From contig OX485808.1 in assembly GCA_950295325.1 (NCBI GenBank), forward strand, positions 17,382,527-17,446,526: a stretch of 64,000 bases of DNA, written 5' to 3'. Made by a program: the position numbers and the translations under genes. The stretch comes from Polytrichum commune. Its lineage: Eukaryota; Streptophyta; Polytrichopsida; Polytrichales; Polytrichaceae. Below are positions 50,893-60,000 of the stretch, one piece after another. The notes beneath the pieces were generated by a model that had not been told where the DNA came from, made no database searches, and saw only the letters and a program-made list of their open reading frames with translations. Numbering within the stretch: the stretch's first letter is position 1; each line of letters opens with the position of its first letter.

Positions 50893-53800
50893 GTGGATGG
50901 ATGTAAGTATGTATCCCAATATTGAACAACCTTGAGAAGAGCTCACTTTGAGCAAATTTGAGCTCCAATGCAGGAGAACATTGAGATCACTTCTGTTAAG
51001 ATCGATGGGCATTGACCACACAAAAGTGCAGTAGGTAATAATTCGTGGACCAAATAAAGAATTAGAAGAATGGCAATAAGCAAGGTATATAGAATATAAT
51101 ATGTATGTGTGCATGTTTCTGTGCTGGTCTGACCTTGTTCCGCTTCTGTTTCAGGGATTCGAGCTTGGAGATATCTTAGTAAAGCTGGAGTAGGTCCCAT
51201 AACTACTGAACTGCAAGATTAGCAGCTCAAACTTTCAAAAGCTGATAAACTCCTCACTGTTTGTCACTCTCACAACTAAAGAAGAACTAGACATGTCAGC
51301 TAAATAGCAGACTTGAGAACCTCATATCGTTCATTATCTGTCTTATTCAAAAAAGTGAAGACAGGTTGCTCGATTCTGATGAGACTCAAGAGACCCACAG
51401 AAAAAAAATCCGCCCACACTGGTAGCTCACAAGTACCTTCGGAGTGAGCGCATTGGGTTTCCAATCAGCAAAAGTTTACGGAGGGATGTCATGGCACCTG
51501 CAAAATACAAGGAATCGATTTGGACCCAGACATAAAAATTAGATTCCAGCAACTCATGATCTTAAATAAAAGCAAGTATAGAGCAGTAATTAGTAATTCA
51601 AGAAACAAATGAGGCAATTCTAAGATATTGAGGTTTGGTTTTGGGTGGGAGAATTTACCAAGTTCAGAAGGCAGCCCTGACAAGTTGTTGTTTGACAAGT
51701 CCAAGAGTGATAGCCGCAACGAGCAAGCCTTGGCTGGGAACTCTGTGAGCTGAATTTCATCCAAGTGGAAAAAAACATTGATTACACCAGAAATTTTATG
51801 AGTGCTCTCTATCATCCACTAGAAGGATCTGGACTAGAAAACACTTTAAACTACATTCACAGTATATTCTGAAACATAAACACAACACCCAATGACGTTA
51901 TGTTTTAAGCAAGGCATGCATCTACAAAACTTTACCTGATTTGAATGCAGATCAAAATTGCTAAGGCTTTTCAACTTTCCAATCTCTTCAGGAACAGTCT
52001 TCAGTAGGTTATCTCTGAAAGCACATATCACAAGATTATTAGGAAGGTAGATTAATAAGAAAGTCTTTCTAATGTCCAATATTTGTGAAAGTAAGATGAA
52101 CAGGTAACCTTCAACTGAGACCTTAATCATCACAGGCACCTCTATATGACTTGAAAGGAGCAAGAATGGAGCAAGTCTACAAGCTGGAAGTGCAAATAGA
52201 GTTCTAGAAAAGCCTGGTTCTACGAGAGGACGTAAAATACTAAGTTGCAAAAGCAATCAAGTACGACAGATAAAAATAACACAAAATCAGATAAATACAC
52301 ACCCCAAGAAGAGCTCTGCCAAGGCAATGCAGCCAGCAATTGAAGGTGGAATTTGTGTGATGCCTGTCACAGATCAGCAGTTCTTAGAATAATCTACTCC
52401 AACCCTTGCATGAATATGTTTTTGCTCCAGTTTCCAAACACAGCAAAATCAGGGTGGCAAGAAAGCAAGTTTGCTTGTTAGGGAGTGTACGATTTTGATG
52501 GACATCAAGCCGAACAAGCTTTGATAGTCTTCCCAAACAATCAGGCAGCCCTGTGAGTGCATTTCTCCCTGATCAAACAGATCATGACAAGTAGTTCAGA
52601 AACACGAACATCAACAATACCCTGAACTGATTGGCATTACATTCCAACTTTAAAATAGCATGGTCAAATTCAAATATTTCACCTAATTGAGCACATCTAG
52701 CCTATTTTTTTACCGTAGCCGGATCACTTAAACTTACTCCATCAAGCTCACCACCGTATAATTCAACAGTTACACCTACTTGTTCAACACTGTATTTTCA
52801 TGCCCCTCCTCTAAATGGAACATCAAGCTCTAACAATCTCTTCATCTACTAAAACTACTGGAAAAGTTTCAAAGAAAGTAGGCATATGACGCACAAAAAT
52901 TTATGTGATACTCAGGCAAGCAGACACATTTAGAGCAAAACCAACAAATATAGGTAAAAACACAATGTGCAAACAAGTATTCCCTGATTAACAGATCAGA
53001 AACTAGTATCCAAATCACCATATGGTGGTACTTACCTGCACTCAATTCAGTCAAGTTTGGGAAGGAACTGAACAAGCTCTCAGATAGCTCACTGATGCGG
53101 TTGCTCTATCAAAAAAGTGTAGGAAATCCTTCAATGGTTAGACAAATGTACCTGGTGAGAAAGACCAAATCAAAGCAACTCCAAAGATATGAATTATTAG
53201 CATCATTACCAACATATAGGATTATGAACAGATCAAGGAGACTATATCCTTCAAGTTGAGGGAGATACATGGATCATGTATGTTCAGACATTCATTGGTG
53301 CGTATCAAGAAATAGGGTTTCCAGAATCTACCTCAATGTTAAGAGTAGCAAGTTTTGAACAGCGTTGTAGCTCCTCTGGTAGATTCACTAGTGAATTGTT
53401 TTGTGCCTGTCCACCATTAAACATTAAGTTTTGACAATAATCTTTTTTTAAATGAAACATAATAAAACATACTCAAATTATACATTTATGTATGGAAATG
53501 GCAACCAGAAATCTGCAATAATCCAGTAACTGTTCAAATCTACCACAAACAGCTGAATTTATGTATATATAAGCTCAACACAAACAATAACAAAAGGACA
53601 AATTGCTTGAACTACCATCACATGTCTAGTGGAAATTATTGGGAAAGGTAACCATCATCACACCTTGAGCTCAACTAAGTCAGAGCAGTTGCCAAGGCTA
53701 CTAGGAAGCTTAGCCAGAGAATTGCTTGCACAATTTAACCTGAGACAAAATAATGCAAAAAGACTCAGATGCACTCGAGTACATTTGGCCTATAATGCAT

Positions 53801-56108
53801 GTCTGTTTTACTAACCTGGTCCTATTATTAAGTAAATATAGCAAGTATTTATGAAGCAAACATGTGAATTTTTCACAAGAGCAGGAGAAATGATCAGACT
53901 AATTCAAAGACGGTTAAAAAGACAAACCTGACCAGAGAGGTCATAGACCCTAACTCTGAAGGTAGTTCGACGATTGAGTTCCCAGACACATCAAGAGTTT
54001 TGAGCAGCGCAAGACTGCACAAGAACAAAAATAATGAGTAGGAAGTTTGCAACATCAGACACATCTGCATCACTTAAATTTCTGACTTTAAAAAAAAACA
54101 TTTTTTTTGCTTACTTGCCAATAGCTGGAGGAAGGAATGTGAGTTGATTGTGGCTGATGTTCAGAAATGCAAGTGAACCAATGTCACCCAACCGATCTGA
54201 CAGGGCTGTTATGCTATTATGCGACATGTCCAGTTTCTGAATCTCCACCACCTAACAAAAACACAGAAAGTCAGCCCACATACACTTTCAGATGACTTGT
54301 GGATTGGGGTTTGTTGACATACATTCAATCCTGACAAAAACTTTTCTTGCCACCAAGATAGAATCTCATCACTCCAGCGACAAGATGTAGCTGTAATGCA
54401 ATTGCTGAAATCATAAAGATCTTGAAAAGGTGAAAAAGCCGATTGTTGCTTACCTCCCACCATTTTTCATCCGGGCCATTTTCATCGAGCAGATTGTAGA
54501 CACGGGGAGGTACTTCTCTGTATTGCAATTGGCACAAGAAAAGGTGAGCCCTTCATCAGTCAAAATACACACCTGTCACAAGCCTACCTATTTGGCTTGA
54601 AATGCAGCTCATTGATAACTGATAAGGTTTATATCATCCTTGGTGCAATCAGACCTGGTTGAATTTCAATGCTCAACATAGACAAGGAAGCAAAACTAGC
54701 CCTCCTATCCAATTGTTTATGATATTGCTACCATTATCAGGTTTTAAAAGGTGGAAATACACTCTCACAACACTGACTGAAAAACTTCACTTAGTTCTGT
54801 TAACTGGTTACAATTCCCCAAGTACACCTTCTCCTCTCTGTCCTTCCTTTCTGCTTCATCCTCTTCACATTTCTCAAGAGTTCTGATGACCTTAACCGTC
54901 AAGTTGCAATTCACGGGCAACCCTACGATTATGTGCAGTATCTAACCACGTTGTGATCCATTGTCCAGTGAGGAGATTCACAGCAAACATAGAAAAGAAA
55001 ATACTCAAAATTGCCATAAATTGTTTGTGTTCAATAGGGAAACAGAACGAATATGTTCCAGACAAACAAGTATATATACCCAGCTCCTGTTCTGCCTGTG
55101 GTGCTTCACTCTCTTCACAATTATCAGAGTTCTGATGATCTTAACCTTCACTAGCAACCCTAGAACTTGTGCAGTATGTAACCAGGGTTTACTCCATTGT
55201 CCTTTGGGGAGATTCACAGCAAACATAAATTAGGAAAAACTTGGAATTGCCATAACTTGTCCGTGTTTACTAGGACAACAGAAAGAAGTGGGGTTCCAAT
55301 TGCCATGTGTACCAGACAGTCAAGTATCTGTCCCAGCTCTTGTACCGCTCTTGCAAGCTGCTACTGCTACAACACAAACAGAGCGGTACAAAAGCAAGAG
55401 GAACTTGTGAACAAGGGGGAATGCTAATCTGACAGTATCCAACAGATAGAACCTCCCCAAAGACCTATAGAGAGTGGCCGATCAGAAAGGGATACTGCAA
55501 GTGAGGTACAATAAATTTTCAATTTTCGCATTGGACTTGCAAATTCCTCTATGGAATAATTAACACCATCCAGTGGAGCTGAAAGAGTGCTACCAAGAGA
55601 CATTTCCCCATCCGATCGCCCGAAACTCAGAAACTCAAAATTGCCACAACTGTTGCTCATGCTCTGAATTCCCCTATCCACCAACACTTAGAGCTTTTCC
55701 AAAGACCTGTAAAGGCTCGCGGATCGGGAAGAAAAGACTGAACTTTTTTCAAATTTCCCACTGACTTTCCAATTTTTGCACTCGAATTGAGGTAGCGACA
55801 CCCAGTGCAGCTGAAAGAGTGCTAAGAAAATACATGTATTGGATCGCCCAGCACTCAAATGGCCACCAAACCCACAATGTCCATTTTTGGAGATGATCGA
55901 ACACACTCAACCCAGCTTCCTTCCACTCACGAAATACTCCAAGAACACCAACCCAACCCACCCTCACAAACAACCAGATCAGCATTAACCAAACACAGCA
56001 GCAAGCAAATCCAAGGAATCAATCGTGCAATCGTATTACATACGTGAGGCCACGGTTGGAGATGTTAAGCGATCCGGAGGCACGCGCTGCCTTGAGAAGC
56101 CGCTCCAT
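48061..56108 (-). CDS. Leucine-rich repeat protein, LRRC40-like (At3g15410-type)
   Basis: Twenty-one exons (minus strand): 56108-56044, 54517-54454, 54251-54115, 54014-53928, 53739-53664, 53406-53332, 53105-53036, 52568-52491, 52363-52303, 52014-51936, 51749-51659, 51497-51437, 51210-51134, 50562-50468, 50194-50057, 49720-49616, 49315-49191, 48870-48774, 48623-48549, 48393-48338, 48142-48061. Total 1,794 bases, 597 residues, every junction GT-AG and in phase. It begins [20 protein letters not shown] and has EVPPRVY and the DEKWWE segment next, matching the plant LRRC40 orthologue. About 18 LRRs of the LxxLxLxxNxxxxLPxx type follow in two blocks, separated near residues 325-365 by a non-LRR linker that ends [10 protein letters not shown]. 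It ends [20 protein letters not shown]. No signal peptide or kinase domain, so it is intracellular and presumably a protein-binding scaffold. An in-frame ATG lies six codons upstream. Confidence 0.93.
50700..51115. repeat. Duplication in LRR intron 13, with (GT)n(AT)n run
   Basis: The blocks at 50,710-50,850 and 50,945-51,090 share AGCAAATTT, CTCCAATNCAGGAGA, TGTGGACCAAATAAA and GGCAA(C/T)AAGCAAG segments. Between them lies a GT run passing into AT (50,859-50,894). Confidence 0.7.
54860..55370. repeat. ~255-bp tandem duplication in LRR intron 1
   Basis: Copies at about 54,875-55,120 and 55,125-55,370. Shared segments: GTTCTGATGA(C/T)CTTAACC, GCAACCCTA, TTGTCC, GAGATTCACAGCAAACATA, AATTGCCATAA and CCAGACA with CAAGTAT. 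Confidence 0.75.
55450..55870. repeat. Second duplication in LRR intron 1
   Basis: Copies at about 55,452-55,640 and 55,692-55,862, sharing CCAAAGACCT, CGGATCGGGA/CCGATCAGAA, CCAGTG(G/C)AGCTGAAAGAGTGCTA, and GATCGCCC. It directly follows the 255-bp duplication. Confidence 0.7.
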
Positions 56109-56672
56109 TCCTCCTAGCCTCTCCATCGCTCCAGCTCATCCCCAATAGGTACCACAATCCTCGCTTCCCTACAATCCACAAATCCTTTCTGTCTCCGATC
56201 TCCTTCCTTCCAGCCTCCTTCACTCCAATTGTCACCAATGTGGCAACAAATGAATGCTGCAGCGACGACGAATAATGCAGCAGGGTCACTCGGGGAGGAG
56301 GAACTTAGCAGCAGGCTAGGGTTTAGGTGAGCAGCCAAGGAAGTAAGTAAGTTAGTGATGTAACTTAAAGAGGAATCACAAAATTCCAAGAGATTTGCGA
56401 GAAGAATGTAAGTAACTTAAGCTAACAGCACAGAATGAGGAGAAAGTATAATAATAAGCAACGATGGCGACTCCGTCTGTCTGTCCGTCGTATGTCTCTC
56501 AGTCCATGATCTTCAGATTTGAGTGCAACTCCTTCTTCCACTGTCCAGTCGACGTTTGACTCTTCCATCATTTATGGGAGTGCACGAGTTGAGGAGTTAC
56601 CTTGCCATTTATTACACACATCACGTTCTTTTCATCCAATTGCAAATATCATTACTTGCGGCCGGTTTGGAC
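56109..56672 (-). promoter_or_regulatory. Upstream region of the LRR gene
   Basis: Contains the probable leader and promoter on the minus strand. A GTCTGTCTGTCC run lies near 56,476. The leader has no ATG out of frame close to the start that I could see; promoter elements were not resolved. Confidence 0.35.
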
Positions 56673-56898
56673 CAGTGATGGGGGAGATTTTTGGGCATAA
56701 TCGGTTGAGATCCAAGTGTTTGCAAGTCCAACCGGTTACATGTTGACATCCTTCGGTTTTTCTATATTAATTTGAAGTATACTCCATAAATTCCTCTAAA
56801 GTGATCGGTAATTCTCATGAAGTCTTGAACTTCAACCAGTTATTTCTCAAACTCAACCGGTTCATCTGTAACTAACTGCCAGTTCTCCCCAATCATAG
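56673..56898 (-). repeat. R1 repeat, copy 4
   Basis: Inverted relative to the other full copies: ATGGGGGAGATTTTTGGGCATAATCGG at the left (abbreviated by its first bases ATGGGGGAG), CAACCGGTTACATGTTGACATC inside, and CAGTTCTCCCCAATCAT at the right. It abuts MITE M2 directly. Confidence 0.65.
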
Positions 56899-57190
56899 GT
56901 TTAGACTATGGTGAAGAAGTGCAGCAGTCGCCAATTTTAGGGGAATGGAGCAATATGATTGGTTACGAAGTGGGTTTTTCTCCAGCCAAGGTTTACACTA
57001 CAGCCAAGACTTCTCCAGTGGGGAGAATTTCAAGCATGAATGGAAAAAATGACATGGCTGCCAACATGGTGACATTGTTTTTGCTAGGAGAGATTGTGAT
57101 ATGTTTGGATGGAAAGATTCAAGGTTTGATGGTGCAAGAATATAAAGATTAACCGTACTTTGATGTACTTAGCATGTGAGTAGATGGTAT

Positions 57191-57624
57191 TTTGGAGTCA
57201 GACAACTCCAAATAAATAATTGGGTTAGAAATCCCAATAAAGAATGGCGCACAAGGGCTAGACAACCCATGAAGGAATTGTGTGCGAGAGTTAGACATCT
57301 CCAAATCAAAGATCTTTGCGTTGAAGTCAGACACCTCCCTCTGCAATTTCTTTGTGTTGGAGTTAGGCAACTCCAACTATAATATATGGAATGGAGGCTT
57401 GGGGTATGGCCAAGGATGTTCTACGAACAGACACTTTATTCACTCCGGCCCCCTAAAGGCGACCGGAGTTCTTCTTCTTCAGGAATGGAGGAACTCCCGA
57501 TGGATGGAATTCATTCATTGGAGCTAGACAGCTCTTCATGAATAAGTGACTAGTTGGAATTAGTCAGTTCCAACTAGAAGAACATTGGATGATTGGATCA
57601 AGTTGGACTTAGATAGTTCCAACT
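57191..57624 (+). repeat. Array of nine short hairpins with conserved TAGACA-like loops
   Basis: Strong stems: TTTGGAGT/ACTCCAAA (57,191-57,212, loop CAGACA), ATTGGG/CCCAAT (57,219-57,238), GTTGGAGTT/AACTCCAAC (57,356-57,377), CTAGTTGGAA/TTCCAACTAG (57,550-57,577, loop TTAGTCAG) and AGTTGGA/TCCAACT (57,601-57,624). Weaker ones of 3-5 pairs: 57,255-57,268, 57,286-57,301, 57,323-57,338 and 57,521-57,534. Loops read TAGACA, CAGACA, TTAGACA or near variants, while stems differ in both arms and stay paired. Confidence 0.8.
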
Positions 57625-57739
57625 AAGTGGATTGTGATTGAGCCAAAAGATAGAAGCTTCATAGTAGAACCAAAGATAATAGCTATGAATAGAAGACTTC
57701 TACTATATGAGGAATAGAAAGTAAACATAAGGCCTTTGG

Positions 57740-57748
57740 CATAAAAAG
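57740..57748 (+). promoter_or_regulatory. TATA-like element in the LTR-like insert
   Basis: CATAAAAAG, followed after about 20 bases by a GGAGAG...CTCTCC inverted pair around CTTTTTGTCTCTC. The same order occurs at 614-675. Confidence 0.4.
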
Positions 57749-58210
57749 GAGCTCGGTGGAGGGGAGAGGATCTTTTTGTCTCTCTCCTATGGTCGGGTGG
57801 TTTGAGCTCATACGCAATCATAATCTCGTGGTTAAGTTACAAGGCTTTTGTAATGTACAAAGTTGGAAGTTCACAATCTAGTGTTTATGTGCATTCTTGA
57901 ATGTATTTTTTTGTGAAAAAATAAGAACGTGACAAGTTCTCCAGGGGTCGAGTATCTTATGCAACTTCAAATTCTTGGATAAGAAACTTGGCCTCTAGAG
58001 ACCTCCAACCTAAGACATCGTTTATTTAATTTCTCCCATTTTTTCCTCCATGATACCAATTGTTGCCTCAAATAACCTTGTATTGGGTTGAATATTTGAC
58101 CCACTAGTGCACTTCTTCACCACATTCTAAACCAACCCTTAACAATTGGAATTTTTTTCTCTCTTCCGCTAATGGACTACATAAACAACAAGAGGAGAGT
58201 GAGTCTCTAC

Positions 58211-59713
58211 CACGGGGAGGTCACTTAGTGCATTTTAAAAACAACGTGCGGCATAATATAGGGAGGATTTAAATCATTTGACATAAAAATTATAAAAGAA
58301 TTCCAAATAATGAAGGGTCCATTAAAAGTACATAAGCCCATTACAAGTAAAATAGATAGGTATAAAATATGAGCCATTCCCTTTTAGTAAAAATAATATA
58401 GGGGCTGAAAATAAGGATCTTAGGATGTATGTTTAGTAGAATCAATTTCGTACGCATGCCTCACGGGGGATGGATGAAAAAATACTCATCATTCACCCAA
58501 AAATGGATGAAATTGGAATCCTCAGTACAGAGAACCGGAAAATTTTTGCCAACCGTAGAAGTTGATGGGCATTCCATTTACAAGTCAACGTTTGTCTCGC
58601 AACTCAATGATAATGTTTTTCTATCCAAAGATAGATTAGCAAGAATTAAACATAGTATTCATTTCAACAACCATGATAATTGTCTCCAAGCAAGATCTTC
58701 ATGTGGATCAAGTTTGTTATCTATAGGATCTGATTGTGGGGTGCATTTTGTCCAACGGAGCACAACAATGCTATTGTCAACTGTAAAATCCGCTACCAAA
58801 CGAAAAAGGGGACGTTCAATGACTGATGTTAAAGCTGGAAATGCTACTAACATATTGAACGGAGTAGATTCCAGTTCATGGTGGGTGGGTAGGGTGCAGG
58901 CTATGCGGCGGCGCAATGGGAAACAATTTGGAGTACTTAGGCAAGCGGTGGACCTCCTTGCTCAAACGGAGGAATCAAGGAGGAGAAATCCTAATAATCC
59001 CCACATCGAAGTAATGTTGCAATATTATAGAAAATATCCAAGCCGTAACAAATTTAAGTATGATCACACGGATAGCAAATGGATTGATGTAGATTGCATT
59101 ATATCTACGGTAACCATGAGCTACAATTCTACAAATGAGGTGTACACTCTTGATAGGAATGATTTAAAGCAACTGTCCAAGTTTGTGACAGAACGAACTA
59201 TATAAGATTCATGACCAAGCTTAAAGTGTTTCATACTATATGGTTTTGGTCTTCACTAGCATGTAAAGTGATTTTGAATAAAGGATTTTTATGGAGCGGG
59301 TGTTGTGTTTGTGAACACACACACACACAATCTTATTGTGTTTGTAAACACACACTCAATCATGTTGTGTTCCATCCTAAGTCTTCTTTTTGTATTTTCA
59401 CTTTAAGTTTTTGTACTTGGTTTTTGCAATGCTACGTAATTTTTATATTTTTTTGTTGCCATGCTTTTCCCATCACTTTTGCATTGCATACATTCTTAGA
59501 TTCAGCTTTTTTAATTAAAAGGAATATAGACTACAAAAAATTTCAATGACATGGGCATTACAAGTAATGGTAGGGTACAAAAAATAGGCCATTTTAGAAT
59601 ATTATGTAATTATAGGGAGCTTTTAATTCGTGCCTTGGAGGTAAATAGCCCCTAAACAAATACCCCTCCGCCGCACGTGGTACACAAAAATCCTACTGAG
59701 TGACCTCCCTGTG
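58211..59713 (+). mobile_element. 8-bp-TSD TIR element (family K), copy D, most complete
   Basis: Flanked by perfect GTCTCTAC duplications (58203-58210, 59714-59721). Ends CACGGGGAGGTCACTTAG and, inverted, CACAGGGAGGTCACTCAG. Subterminal ACGTGCGGC at both sides about 35 bases in. Inner terminal regions match copy A over about 200 bases on each side. One 258-codon open frame lies inside. The insertion is in a repeat whose uninterrupted relatives are at 41.53-41.65 and 59.87-60.0 kb. No recognisable transposase, so mobilisation was probably in trans or the core is lost. Confidence 0.88.
58429..59205 (+). CDS. Family K element protein, unknown function
   Basis: 258 residues from an ATG at 58429 to a TAA-type stop. 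N-terminal part (about 40-80): PTVEVDGHSIYKSTFVSQL, then LSKDRLARIKHSI. A basic KRKRGR stretch (124-129) could be a nuclear localisation signal. C-terminal part (151-250): WWVGRVQAMRRR, AVDLL, a YYRKYP segment, KFKYD, DVDCIISTV (221-229) and YTLD (239-242). Residues 153-252 match the protein of copy C. The WVGRV...WxDVD arrangement loosely recalls a BAH- or chromo-like reader domain, but I would not assign it. No DDE catalytic set is visible. It may be the C-terminal remnant of a larger transposase or an accessory protein. Confidence 0.6.
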   Translation: MFSRINFVRMPHGGWMKKYSSFTQKWMKLESSVQRTGKFLPTVEVDGHSIYKSTFVSQLNDNVFLSKDRLARIKHSIHFNNHDNCLQARSSCGSSLLSIGSDCGVHFVQRSTTMLLSTVKSATKRKRGRSMTDVKAGNATNILNGVDSSSWWVGRVQAMRRRNGKQFGVLRQAVDLLAQTEESRRRNPNNPHIEVMLQYYRKYPSRNKFKYDHTDSKWIDVDCIISTVTMSYNSTNEVYTLDRNDLKQLSKFVTERTI

Positions 59714-59721
59714 GTCTCTAC

Positions 59722-60000
59722 AACTTGTCATCCACCTACTTAAGTTGGTTATCACTCGTAATCAATGCTCATCCAAGAGCATTAGGGTTATAAGAAACTT
59801 GTTGCAATGTTTCATCCATGGATGCACAATATCATCCAAAATTATCGGTTAATGTTCATGAGTTTATCGACTATGAATCAGATAACCAACAAGAGGAGAT
59901 TGGATAATGATCTACTCCCACAACTCATCATCCACTTACTTGAGTTGGTGTCTAGTCATAACCAATCAACTCATGAACATAATTTGTGAATTATGGATGA
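59722..60000. repeat. Dispersed repeat around the element D insertion site
   Basis: Text after element D (CTTGTCATCCAC(C/T)TACTT, AGTTGGTTATCA) continues that before it (AACAAGAGGAGAGTGAGTCTCTAC). Related uninterrupted sequences occur at 59,880-59,990 and 41,540-41,650. Confidence 0.55.

Larger units (their letters stand above)
57095..57934 (+). mobile_element. Solo-LTR-like insertion with hairpin array
   Basis: Defined by comparison with the uninterrupted MITE at 33.7-34.1 kb: about 840 extra bases. It begins near TTGTGATATG and ends GTGACA, compatible with the TG...CA ends of an LTR. A TATA-like ATAAAA lies at 57,741 and downstream sequence is T-rich with AATAAG near the end. Upstream of the TATA is an array of short hairpins. 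No clear target duplication was found, so the LTR identity is inferred. Confidence 0.5.
56899..58138 (+). mobile_element. Harbinger/Tourist-like MITE (family M), split copy
   Basis: Left half 56,899-57,094 and right half 57,935-58,138 align with the reverse complement of the intact copy at 33,702-34,110. Inverted ends GGTTTAGAC...GTGAAGAAGTGCA and GGGTTGGTTTAGAA...GTGAAGAAGTGCA. The middle 840 bases are absent from the intact copy and are a separate insertion. Confidence 0.65.
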
